Below, one piece after another: positions 19,480-28,936 of a DNA stretch of 28,936 nt. Where the stretch lies: positions 1-28,936 of the forward strand of contig JAQIWT010000201.1 in the NCBI GenBank assembly GCA_034696485.1. Direction: 5' to 3'. A program made the translations under genes and the position numbers. Position 1 is the first letter of the stretch, and each line of letters starts with the position of its first letter. Source of the stretch: Isohypsibius dastychi. Taxonomy: Eukaryota; Tardigrada; Eutardigrada; Parachela; Isohypsibiidae. The notes beneath the pieces are model-generated. The model had not been told where the DNA came from. It saw nothing but the letters and a program-made list of their open reading frames with translations, and ran no database searches.

Positions 19480-19990
19480 ATGGAAAGTTGTTTTTCACCT
19501 CGTGCAATGAAAGCAAAACAAAAACTCAGTTTCCACACAGCGACATTGAGAGCACACGAACGAGAGTTCTCACAACCATTTAAATGTGTCAAGCAATGAG
19601 CTTCAAGTATCGCATTGTCCTAATCCTTGAAGTTTGAAATGAGGCATCGAAACCGGTGAATTTTTTTGCTTCTTACATCGACACGTTCATGAGAGAAGAG
19701 AAAGCCGCTTCAGATGCAAATCAGAGTTTGAGAAGCTCAAAAAATTTCAGAAACTGAATGAATCGAGGATGAGTCTTTCAACCTGCGATATTCTCGACGA
19801 TCCGGTCAATTTTTTTGCTTCTTACATCGACACGTTCATGAGAGAAGAGAAAGCCGCTTCAGATGCAAATCAGAGTTTGAGAAGCTCAAAAAATTTCAGA
19901 AACTGAATGAATCGAGGATGAGTCTTTCAACCTGCGATATTCTCGACGAAAGTCTTGCGTCTGGTCAAGCAGCTTCTCATCAAGTTGTTG
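19480..19990 (+). pseudogene. Possible decayed C2H2 zinc-finger sequence
   Basis: Translation around 19545-19605 gives TLRAHEREFSQPFKCVK, which resembles the end of one C2H2 finger, a linker and the start of the next, with the second His replaced by Phe. Later in the same frame comes LKFEMRHR after stops. In the tandem unit a frame reads HVHERRESRFRCKSEFEKL, again finger-and-linker-like. Stops and frame changes are frequent, and the pattern is only partial, so this is a weak call. Confidence 0.22.
19653..19949. repeat. Tandem duplication, 149-bp unit, two copies
   Basis: Copy 1 (19653-19801) and copy 2 (19802-19949) are identical but for one base (CCGGTGAAT versus CCGGTCAAT near the start) and the final joint. 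The near identity points to a very recent duplication or an assembly artefact. The unit length is not a multiple of three, so it would shift any reading frame through it. Confidence 0.95.
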
Positions 19991-20268
19991 CTCATCATTT
20001 GTTTCTCTAATTTTGCGTCGCGTCTGAATCCCCCAAGATTTGAAGACGCTGAGAATCTAAAACGCTCTTCAGCTAGCGCATGATATCACTTGTGAAAAGC
20101 TAAGCAAACGCGGAACGGTGGTTCTTGAAAATTAACCAAACGAAACTGAGAAAAAAAATTCAGAATTGTCTCAGTTGAACTCAATTGAAAGACCTTACAG
20201 TACAACTTAAATAAACTGAAACAAACGCAACAATCGTCATTTTATTCAACAATTCAGGATCAAACTCC
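19950..20268. other. No gene recognised; 3' flank of hAT remnant
   Basis: AT-rich sequence without recognisable coding. It should contain the 3' end of the minus-strand hAT element, but I could not place a terminal inverted repeat. Confidence 0.35.
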
Positions 20269-21080
20269 TTACAAGATCTCACTTGAAGTACAGAAGACAA
20301 GATGCTTATCAGGATTTGGGCTGGTTCGTTGGTCCATGATCATGTTTGCCGCATCACTGAACAGCCGTTTGAAAGCGGTACTTGATGCTCGTGCAAGAAA
20401 AACATGATCAGCCAAGAGCTTCGGACCAAGTCACCCAATTTCCTGCTGATCCCAAAATTCCAGAAGTGCTTGAGCTTCAAGGGAGGATTTGGGCTATGAT
20501 AAAATTCAATTTTATTCAGCTTCGGCTCGCTTTCTCCATCGGCCAACTTAATAACGTGTTCGAATCCTAAGAGTGATGGTTTTTTCGAACGATTTCATCG
20601 GGCACGGACCACAAAAACTATAAATTCATTCTGAGCACCAAAAATTTCAGGGCTTTGCATAGCTGGATCAAGGAATACTACTTTCTCGCAAAACTCTCAC
20701 GATCAGTATTTCACGACACACAATTTTGCATGGTCGACATAGAGAATAAATTTCCTTGGAACTCACTGACATGTTTCTGTATTCTTAGAAGTAACGTTTT
20801 TTTGTGATGAAAACCAAGTAAGTGCGGATGATTCCGTAAATTCTGAATTAAGGCGCAGTGCCAATGCGAGACCAAAGGAATAGTCGGTGTTCCAGCTGCG
20901 CTGAGTGCTACAGTCGCACAATCGAATGGTTCCCAAAAGTTTGACAAATCCTCCAGCAGTTCACGCTTTGCGGGAAGGATGTCGCTTGCACCCCGCAGGC
21001 TGAATTATTCGTCAAGAATTTCGTATTCGTTGAGGATAAATCCAACCATTGCTTGATTCAAGTTCTATCTCCTGAGACCA
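20269..21080 (-). pseudogene. hAT-family transposase remnant
   Basis: Read on the minus strand, 21070-20711 gives a region ending in the hAT pattern FWEPFDCATVALSAAGTPT then IPLVSHWHCALIQNLRN, which matches the conserved block before the dimerisation domain (PF..AT..LS....PT..LV). The dimerisation domain itself follows at about 20480-20269: LEFWDQQ, a stop, LLADHVFLARASSTAFKRLF, then SDAANMIMDQRTS and PDKHLVF, ending at a stop (20269-20271). These fit the hATC motif (S...ER.FS.A......R..L.P). Stops occur near 21054, 20999 and 20433, and a frame change lies between the two parts. The RNase H-like catalytic core is not recognised upstream. hAT transposases move DNA by cut and paste; this copy is dead. 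Confidence 0.75.
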
Positions 21081-22111
21081 GCGGGGACACGTTTCTTTTG
21101 CATCTGGCGAAGTAGACTGGCTTGGCGACAGTAGGTTAAGAGCTGCTTGCATTCTTTCGAAAGGGCAATTACGTTTCAGAATCAGAATTTTGATTCCCGA
21201 TTTCTTGTTGGTGTTGACGCAGTTACCCAGAGCTGTATTATGGAGTTGTGCCTGTCAGGTAATTCGTTCAAGATTGACCTTAACCCTGGTCGACTTCGGC
21301 TCGGGGCTTTGTCGTTTACGAACACGACGTTTGGCAGTCCAACGCTGCTCCATCGGCTTTGTCATACGAAAACTTTCGAATATGCGCCTCGGTTTTTCTC
21401 TCTGTCCAATCTAGTTCTGAACAGCATACCAGTTGCTGAATTCCCATCTAAATAATGTTGATAGGTGAGGCTTCAAAACGGCACCTCTGTCTAGTAATCT
21501 GGAAAACATTGGAATTAATGCTTCCTCCGTAACTCACAACAGCTTGCTCGATTGACAAGCTTCATTTGGCCGTCAGTTTTCCAGCTTCATCGATTACTCG
21601 CCTGTCAATCGTTTAAGCGCATGAGAGTGGTTTGGAGGCCTTAAATCTTCTCTTGGTCGCAGCTGCTCATTCTCAAGCTGCGTCAATGAACAAATAAAAC
21701 ACCTTCAGTACCGTATTTCGGCCTGTATTCGAAATAAGCTTTTGGTAACATTCTCCATCACTGCCCTGGAATATGCGGGATAGGTCTTTCCTGATGCCCG
21801 ATTCGGCTGCTCCGCATGCACCTACTTCTACTTCCATTCTCTCACGCATTGTATGATGTGTTAGCTCGGTATATTCTGTCCATTTTTCACTCTGATTGAA
21901 TTCCTCAGATTTCTTTCGTTACTTTCTGAAGAATACTTAATACATCAGAATGCTAGGTGAGAGAAAGTAATGACTCTGAAAGGAGAGTTGACCGTTCTCG
22001 GTCAAAAGTGAACTTACGATTTTCTGGGAAATTTGAGTTTTCCCATTCCAGTAGAACTGCACAGTATTAATTAGTATTATCTCACTGTATTCTCTACACC
22101 AGTCACCAGCA
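21081..22111. other. No gene recognised; may hold further hAT debris
   Basis: The minus strand upstream of the recognised hAT region should carry the transposase N-terminal part, but I see only short frames without motifs. Plus-strand frames at 21147-21455 overlap and show no family features. Confidence 0.3.
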
Positions 22112-22946
22112 ATATTTTCTTAACTTTCCCTCTATCATATTGGCAGAAGGTAGCATTTTGTGATGGTTTTTGTCAGACTGAATTGCTATACTCTTACGTT
22201 ATTTCCTTTAGATCCGCTTGCAAAAACAAGTGAAAATGGCGGTCGTGGAGGATCACATGTTAAAATGGGTATCCGCGGTCTAAGAAGAGCGCGCCGACAA
22301 TGGATCAAGTTCTGAATTATCAAAATGTTGTGCTAGCTCCAAGCTGGGTTCAGACGAAGGTCACTTCAACGAAAGAGAATATTTGGGGATAGTTGAGATA
22401 ATTTCCCTTCCTAGCCAAAACTCACGTCTTCTTTTTTTGGACGATGCAGATAACATCACTCTATCTCAGAATTATGAAATATTGGACGAGAAATTGAATC
22501 GGGATTCCTTCGAGGGCGATGGGGTTGAAACCTAAACAAAAATAGTGAGTAGTACTTTGACGAAGTCTCGCCCTACCCGCGCCGATTCCTGTTTTTTCTT
22601 TTTCAGTACGATAAATTAAATATTCGAAATTTGGCTCTGGATCAAGTCCACGGGGGGAAAAGTTGTTCCACAACAATGCAGTTCCACTGTGAACTGTTGA
22701 AAGCAGGATTTATTGAACTTCGCGGCGTGACACACTTGCGCTGCGTTAGAAACTACACAGCAATCACTGTCTTCATGGATCGCACAAATTGCCATGGGGA
22801 AAAACCCGAAAATATTGCAATCAAAAGGTTTAATGACAACTCCTGAGGCTCAAAGCACCGGAAGACGACCGTCAATTTTGTAAGTCAGTTTTGACTGACT
22901 GTTTGATTATCTGTTGATTTTTGGACAATAGCTGTCACTATTGACA
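22112..22946 (+). repeat. Dispersed duplication, copy 2 (pairs with 15311-16126)
   Basis: About 835 bases closely match copy 1, including both introns and the sequence upstream of exon 1. Copy 2 keeps the 26-base block missing from copy 1 and a better splice donor (GTGAGT at 22545). The borders are abrupt at both ends. Confidence 0.9.
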
Positions 22947-23181
22947 TCTTCTACAGGTGTTATCAAACGTGATTTTGAAATTCCTACTGGAAATCAACAC
23001 AATGTTTGATGTTATTCACATCTCTGAATGTAAGGCCAGGTGTAAGCAATGCTATACTATGATAATCGCGCTAAGCAAACGTCAAGCCACTTGGAATATT
23101 GACGATATTATTACTCGGGATCACCTCAAATACGTGCCGCGAACTTTTGAATCTTCTCATTCAAGTCGCGCCAGTTGCTAG
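22212..23181 (+). pseudogene. Unrecognised multi-exon gene, copy 2, less decayed
   Basis: Exon 1 is 22212-22544 (333 nt), intron 22545-22606 (62 bp, GTGAGT to TTTTTCAG), exon 2 22607-22879 (273 nt, ending at GTAAGT), intron 22880-22956, exon 3 22957-23181 ending at TAG. All exons join in phase 0. Exon 2 reads YDKLNIRNLALDQVHGGK, then QFHCELLKAGFIELRGVTHL, then NYTAITVFMDRTNCHGEKP. Exon 3 reads FDVIHISECKARCKQCYTMI, with three Cys close together. In-frame stops remain: TAA early in exon 1 (shared with copy 1), TAA near its end and TGA at 22844-22846. The last exon is unrelated to exons 3-4 of copy 1. I do not recognise the protein. If the shared early TAA is real, the pair was duplicated after inactivation, or exon 1 is read differently. 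Confidence 0.55.
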
Positions 23182-23355
23182 AACCGGATTTGTCATAGAT
23201 TTCATTCGGAATTTTTGGTAATCCTTCTCAATTCTGGAAAAACAGCTGAATTTGAAGCATTGAGATGGCAATAAAAAAAATGAACTTAAACGTGTTGTTG
23301 TGATCTCAGTTCAATGAGCATTATATTGAGTCTAACAGAATCGAATTGAAAAAGT

Positions 23356-23880
23356 TCAATTCAGATGCATAATAAGAAACAAAAACCCACAAATATCTAA
23401 AAAACAGATATGAACTTTCCAAAAAATGATCAGCTCCTGCATAGGAATGTACTCCTCAACATCCTTCACGAATTCCTCCACCATTCTTTTTCTCGACTCT
23501 TCAATCATCTTTTCCCTTGTTCTCTGGAACTCCCGCTCGCTTGAAAAGTTGGTGAACGAGGTCAGGGGCTTGGATCGCGTATTCAACATTTGGCAGTTCA
23601 ACACGGCCTATGGACCGAAGGTTGGTCGAGCGCATTCATTGTTCTCAGAACCTCCATCATGTTTGCTTGATCCACACGAGCTACGGCTGAATCTCGCATA
23701 ATCTTAATGCCCACGCGAGAGCAGTCCTCAACTCTTTTCTCAAATTTTGCATCGTTGACTTGCGGTCGCTGAGCTTCATAATCCCCGGGAGTGAACTTGA
23801 GCGTTGCTTCCTCTTCCGCTTCGTCATCACGAAGCTTCGTAATCTGCGCTTTCTGATTTTTTATGTTTGTCTGTTGATAA
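23356..23880 (-). pseudogene. Unrecognised charged, helical minus-strand ORFs
   Basis: Two minus-strand frames meet near 23600. The upstream one reads KLRDDEAEEEATLKFTPGDY and continues EKRVEDCSRVGIKIMRD; the downstream one reads REFQRTREKMIEESRKRMVE and then EFVKDVEEYIPMQEL. Both are strongly charged and predicted helical, and look more natural than the overlapping plus-strand frames here, which are Ser/Leu-rich. A single frameshift near 23598 would separate them. No family is recognised. The upstream frame extends to 24110, but from there plus-strand coding looks better. Confidence 0.3.
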
Positions 23881-23939
23881 ATATTCATCACCCGGAGGGT
23901 GTAATGTCTCCATACTCTCAAGATAACCAGCTTCACGTA

Positions 23940-24308
23940 GAAACTTGTCAGAACCTTCAGCACCCTCAGTTTCCAGACGTCTTTCTTCACGTTTTGTGGA
24001 ACAACGAGCTTGGACTTCCAGCGGTCAAGTTCGAGTCGTCTGGGTATCCTGCCGACAGCAAGACGAACGAGTCGAAAGACAGATACACTTTTGACGTTGA
24101 GAGGAATCACGAGATCAAGTTGGTCAAGGAAAACATTGTTTTCAACGAAGGACTTAGTGCACTATCAAAACTCATGTTGAGCAATTTCGATGAGTACCTG
24201 CTGCAGAATCACAAACCCAGTAACATCAAATTTTCGGTTGTAGTGGCGAACTTCGAAAATCAAAAATGTGTGTTCATCAAGACACCCGAAGCGTTTTTTC
24301 GTTATTAA
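23940..24308 (+). pseudogene. Possible N-terminal region of a Polinton-type DNA polymerase
   Basis: The end of an open plus frame (stop 24306-24308) reads VFNEGLSALSKLMLSNFDEY, then NIKFSVVVANFENQKCVFIK and TPEAFF. This helix, strand, strand pattern resembles the N-terminal region of protein-primed family B polymerases of Polintons, which often has a helix followed by an IKF....V.F........T segment. The polymerase core remnant lies about 1.5 kb downstream on the same strand. The similarity is by eye only and weak; it may be an unrelated gene fragment. Confidence 0.25.
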
Positions 24309-25740
24309 GCAACCGACAAATTCAAAGTTTCGTCATTCGACATTGTAACTGATGAAATTCCACAAAAGTGAATTACTTCATCCTGACTAGCCTTAAAACC
24401 AACGAGGTGCTTGCCGCATGGACAACTGACTTTACCCGTTTGATGTGTACGAGCATGAGCCAGCCATGATCGTATTGAAACAGCTGGAGCAAACCATTCC
24501 GTATCTCTTATCAGTAGAACGTGGTTTTTTGAGTGATTAACAAAACCCAAAGCATTGCTGGAACCGATCGTACGTGGGCAAAATCAGTCCAATACTCTCG
24601 GTTGAAGGTGAATTAGCATTTTTTCAACCCATTTTGCATCAGGAATAGATGCCGTGCTCGAGATCGTTGCAGGTGATGCTTTGTGCACTGAGCAAGTCAG
24701 TCGTATTCGGCGACGTTATGCCGAGGTTTTTTTTCTGCTGAAACTCAGCCAGATGCAAGTTTGGTCAATCAACATCGAAGCAGTCGTCGACACTTGGGTC
24801 GAGCATAATGGACAGGCGGTTTTGTACCGACCGAGTTGATATGTGTATGATTCCTTTCAACTGATGACAGGAGAGTTACAAGTACAGTTTTCGAATCCCA
24901 ATCCAGTTTGAGAATATGAATTTTTTTCGCCATTTCTCGTCAACGGAGATTGATTGTATGTAATTTCGACCTATTCATTGGAACAGTCGTTGAACGCAAA
25001 AAGCTGATGGAATTCCGAAAGTTCCCAATCTGGTGACCTTCAGAGTGTACATGTATGTTATCATTAGTACATGCAAGTTAGGCAATCTCTAGACTAAGCA
25101 AGCTCATGAAATTGAAGATGATCAACTGGAGATTGGGGTCATAACAAAATTTTTGAATCGCAAGAAATTTGTCTCCACCAGAGTTAAAGTAACCATTAGA
25201 ATGACGAATCGAAAACAGACAGAAAAAATACTGTCAAAAGAAGGATGAATATTGCAGCTTACCGATGACAAGGTGCACAACTTCAGCGAATAAAATACCA
25301 CAAGCTAGCTCCAAACTTACATACCTAGCCGTAGCATTCAAATTTCACACAATCCTTGACATTGAAAAACCTCAAAACAAAAATTTCAGCAAGGTAAATG
25401 AACTTACCGATGGCTTTAATTTTCTTGGGCCTTATAACTCCTTTGGACGAACTCAAAGGGTGACTTTAATTTTCTCAAACTGAGCCGACCACTCATTTTC
25501 TGGAAGTGTAGTTGGTTGCATGAAATGAAGTATCAGATTGAAGCTTCACAACTCAAAAAATGATGAGTGACTTTAGGCAGAGCAGCTCCTGGAAAATGGC
25601 TACAGAGGAATATGAGTCACCGTGAGGAACCACTTATCTTCCTACTCTGCAAAAACCCAATCCATTACACCAGGGAATATGTCTCAATAACAGTGAAATA
25701 ATGGAAGAATTATTCAATTGCGATTCATGTTTTCCTAAGG
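24309..25740. other. No gene confidently recognised between possible polymerase parts
   Basis: Short frames occur on both strands (24654-24839 plus, 25265-25483 plus, 24305-24550 minus). The minus frame at 24305-24550 has a finger-like HARTHQTGKVSC but lacks the upstream Cys pair. If the polymerase reading is right, this stretch would hold its decayed N-terminal half. Confidence 0.3.
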
Positions 25741-26900
25741 ATGCGATTGATATTAACTTCAAAGTATTTTGCTAATATTTTGGAAATATTTTCTTCAGCT
25801 AAAAATTCGTTCTCGATATGGGAAATGATGAACAGTTGGAGTCGGTATAACCTTCCATTCCACATTCCCGCAATTTGTCCAGAGATTGACAAGTTTCACA
25901 GACATTTTTGTTGCGACAACTGCGTCAACGAGTTTTAAATAGGAATCATTCGTGAAGCCGAAACTGTTTCGGCTCACTACGCGTGTTTACATGATGATAC
26001 TCTCTAATGAGCACTTCCAAGGAAAGTCGCTCTCGAATTAGATCTCACACAATCAGCAATCAGAGTTCCCGCTGTTGTTCTGGAGACCAACAACTGTCGC
26101 TTCAAAGACAGTATCTTGTTCCTGCCGGGAACGCTCAGCCAGATTCTTGGTTCTTTGGGTATCGACCAAATTGTCCAGAAACGTTTCTTCCCCTGCCGGT
26201 AAAAGGATTCCGAATCGAACAATTGCTCGTTTTCCCACCACTGGACTTTTTACTCTGGAAATCAGAGAATGTTGGCACTGTCTCGGCAAGAACTTGCTTC
26301 AGTATTGAAAGAATAGGACAAGATAAAAAAAAGAGTCAAGGAATGTCACGCAGAGGAGAGGCTACAAGAATATGATCTCAACGGTGAATTCGAACCTTAT
26401 ATACCGGTACACAACGATGTCCTAGTGTTGCAGAACCATGCGAAGAAGTTTCACGTAGTAGACAAACGTTAAATCATAACCATGTCATTCGTCTGCTCGG
26501 GAAGCTTGTTTCCTAGGTCTGTCGATTGATGGCTGTGATACCCAGAGTGAAACTGTATACCAGATTTGAGACTGTTCCTGGGATTGTTGCCTGCATTGTG
26601 GGCCGTATCCTCTGCGCTATTTGGGATGGAAATTTTCTTTGATAAAATCAGCCCTCGAGAAGGGCTCCAAAAGTTTTGAAGTTCATAGAATCCTTATAAT
26701 TCGTGCAAGCCGAACATAATTCTGAAACGGGAGAACATGACTTCGTATCAGAATATATGCTTGAAATGATCGAAACTTGTTTAGTTTTCGAACCATATTG
26801 AAACCGATGAAGAATTACTTTGGTTCGGCGACAAGCATGCCCGAAACACTGACATGGTTCTTGATCCGTCAAACATTGTACAACCCAATTTAACGCGGCG
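25741..26900 (+). pseudogene. Protein-primed family B DNA polymerase (Polinton/Maverick-like) exonuclease region, decayed
   Basis: One plus frame (25741 to TAA 26470-26472) carries, in order, a Cys-rich finger (FCCDNC at 25906-25923, with HYAC at 25975-25986), a segment like the Exo I strand (RVPAVVLETNN), then FKDSILFLPG (26101-26130) and KRFFP, like the F.DS..FLP....FFP block of these enzymes, then the Exo III-like YIPVHNDVLVLQ (26398-26433). Stops lie at 25936, 26002, 26005, 26200 and 26314. A second frame from about 26574 has FIESL, VQAEHNSETGEHDF and CLVFEPY, resembling the WL.......IQHA.NG.E....VFEF region that follows the exonuclease in organellar/viral type B polymerases (PF03175). 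Exo II appears deleted. The polymerase palm motifs are not found. The family copies Polinton, adenovirus-like and linear plasmid DNA. The assignment rests on motif order by eye. Confidence 0.55.
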
Positions 26901-28936
26901 TCACAAAACTTAGTGTTATGTTCTTCAGGTAAGGGAGTTCAAAAGAGTTCATTCTATTACGAATTGTGTTTGTTTACCTTTCATGAAAACGTCGAGTGAG
27001 AGCATCATACTCAAACCAAACTCACCCGAGCAATGTCCACCTCTGTGTCACTGATGTAAACGAGCTTGATCGCGCAAAAGTGGTGATATGAATGTGAACA
27101 CTTGCCCTAATTTGGAAAACAGTAGATCGCCTGCCCGGTTTTTCTTTTAAGGTCCACCTCATCGCCGCTCAGGCAGCATTGCATGGTGCATCTGAAAGCG
27201 CGATGGTTAGTAGAACCGGCCTGCTTGACCAATGTCCCCTGGGAGTACATGCTGATTGAAATCTTAACGCTGCACGAGCGATAATGATGGTGCAGGTGCA
27301 ATGATTGATGAAAGTTGTCCTTAACAACAAAACCTTACAGACATTGACCGTTGGGCGAATTTCGCCACATCGAACGGCGTGGCCGATGATGATCAAAACA
27401 GGAATCCGGAACTATGAATACTTCTACACAAATGTCATGATGTGAGTCGTCCTCAAGCATAGGAACAACATAGCTTTGTATCTCGATCGATTCCTGATTT
27501 TGTTTTCCCGTGGGATATGGTTCTCAAGACCGCTTACAACTGCTTTCGATTGGAGGGCAAATATTTCAATCCGAAACATCTTGACAACTTTTTACATTGA
27601 AAGAGCGAATCGACGTTGAGCATGTTCGAAGCCGACTTGATCAAAGTCAGTTTCATAAGATTGCGCAAAGCAAATAACCCCAGAATAGCATCTTTATTCC
27701 GAAGCTCTTCCTTCAAGTGGAGTTTGCCAATTCTCTCTCGTAGCGTTTGCCTTTACATCAGTAGTACAGAAAAAATACAAAAAATTCCACTTATGTCGGA
27801 AGGAGCATGTTGCAAATGCACATGATTTGTCTGATGTTTACTCCTGGAATATTGACTCAGGAAGGCTCCAATATCCATACCGTAAAAACGGCTCTCCTTC
27901 CGAATAAATCGAAAAATACAGCGTGGTCTTTGAACGTAGCAAACACCGCCAGCCATGGTGGTCCCGGTGCTGAAATTAGATCAAATTTCACCACGAGCTC
28001 AAAAGGGTAATTCTGCAGAGGGTTCGATTGGGGCAGCGTATTTCTAGCAAAAACTGTGTATATAAGCTGTTAAGGAGAATAAGGCTAAGATTCACAGCTT
28101 TCAAAAGTTTCAACTGAAACATAAGAGGGAGTGAGATCCCATCCATCAAAAATCTGAGTCGAGGATCCGCAAGCAACCGCAACTCTATAAAGAACACCAC
28201 GAAGGTTTTGCCCAGTTTCGTTTTAAAAACGGCGTTACATTTAGGGTTCCTCTGCTTGAAAACCTGGCTCCCCTCATGAATTCCAAAATGATTCGAGAAA
28301 ATTCCCGTAACGGAATGCCCACATGGGCAGGAACGTCGGCGATTACTATAGAACCAAAGAAGATTTCATGCGGCAGGTATGCCGCAGAATCGCCCTGCGC
28401 TAAACTTGGACATGTTTAACGGCATTCCTAGCCTATTTGAAAGGCAGAACAGCAAGGCAGGAACTAGCCAGTCCTCCTATGCTTAAGGACCCATTCGGGT
28501 TCCACGTATTAAAGCCATGATACTGGCTAGGTTTAGCGAGCCATTTTAAATGGTGGAACAAGGCTAACTGGAAGCACTCAAAGAGCCACTTTCAAGGCTG
28601 TCGGGAGGCCTAAAACGTGGCAGGAATTTCTCGCGCATATTTTAATTAGCTAATTACCATCAAGTAATTAACAGGTTTTATTCAAATTAGTGCTGTAACA
28701 CCATGAATTTACCGCAGCAGAGTTGTAAAAAAAGGTCTAGACTAGCAGCCGAGAATGGAATGACGAGAACATACTTAGCAGCATCAAACCCACAAATCCA
28801 TCCACGAAAACGTACAAAAAAATGAAGAATCGCTCGTGATCGTGATGATCACCAGAGGAAAAAAACGTGAAGCGATGGCAATTCAGCTGCAATCAATTCC
28901 AACGGAAATGTCGAGTTTTTCCAGACTTTCTGCAGG
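26901..28936. other. No gene recognised; possible further Polinton debris
   Basis: Some open pieces have natural composition, for example FPWDMVLKTAYNCFRLEGKY at about 27505-27564, but no family is recognised and no palm motif of a DNA polymerase is visible. A perfect 7-bp hairpin (TGCGGCA, loop GGTA, TGCCGCA) lies at 28369-28386. The last 600 bases contain no open frame of note and many short inverted repeats. Confidence 0.3.

Noticed and set aside
24305-24550. Minus-strand frame with a C2H2-like HARTHQTGK stretch
   Set aside because: The Cys pair that should precede the His pair is missing, and the plus strand here may be part of the polymerase remnant.
25957-25973. Perfect short hairpin GCCGAAA/TTTCGGC
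   Set aside because: It lies inside the polymerase reading frame; a 7-bp stem is expected by chance in a window this size.
1-28936. Bacterial-type features (operons, CRISPR arrays, Shine-Dalgarno sites, rRNA)
   Set aside because: None seen; introns and element types show an animal nuclear genome.

Overview
The window looks like a gene-poor stretch of an invertebrate animal nuclear genome: one intact multi-exon gene surrounded by decayed mobile elements. Introns are spliceosomal and mostly very short (54-75 bp in the sulfatase, 62 bp in a duplicated gene remnant). No operons, ribosome-binding sites, CRISPR arrays or rRNA were seen, and I recognise no tRNA. Short introns fit, for example, nematodes or branchiopod crustaceans, but I cannot name the species.

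Layout. 1-1058: one short open reading frame, otherwise nothing recognised. 1059-3917: a complete ten-exon arylsulfatase B-type gene of 542 residues. 4804-9679: a broken Ty3/Gypsy element (element 1) with a 174-bp 5' LTR, then gag, protease, reverse transcriptase, RNase H and integrase. A 153-bp Tc1/mariner-type MITE sits inside its integrase zinc-binding domain. 9680-9806 and 14141-14267: two copies of a 127-bp unit with identical ends that looks like an LTR-element leader. 9807-11108: broken coding pieces, including a possible intact 70-residue two-exon gene. 11109-14136: a second Gypsy element (element 2) with an env-like tail, a candidate 3' LTR and an adjoining tRNA primer-binding site.

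15311-16555 and 22112-23181: two copies of an unrecognised multi-exon gene that share about 820 bp and then run into different 3' exons. 17797-17810: a second LTR end with primer-binding site. 18689-18979: a fragment rich in N-glycosylation sequons. 19480-19990: possible decayed C2H2 zinc-finger sequence carrying a near-perfect 149-bp tandem duplication. 20269-21080 (minus): a hAT transposase remnant. 25741-26900: remnant of a protein-primed family B DNA polymerase of the Polinton/Maverick type. 26901-28936: no gene recognised.

The sulfatase is the only gene I would call functional with confidence. The main interest is the nested insertion history: a MITE in an integrase, two LTR-leader copies with identical borders, a duplicated gene with swapped 3' ends, catalytic Asp-to-Asn changes in both Gypsy elements, and a Polinton-like polymerase fossil.
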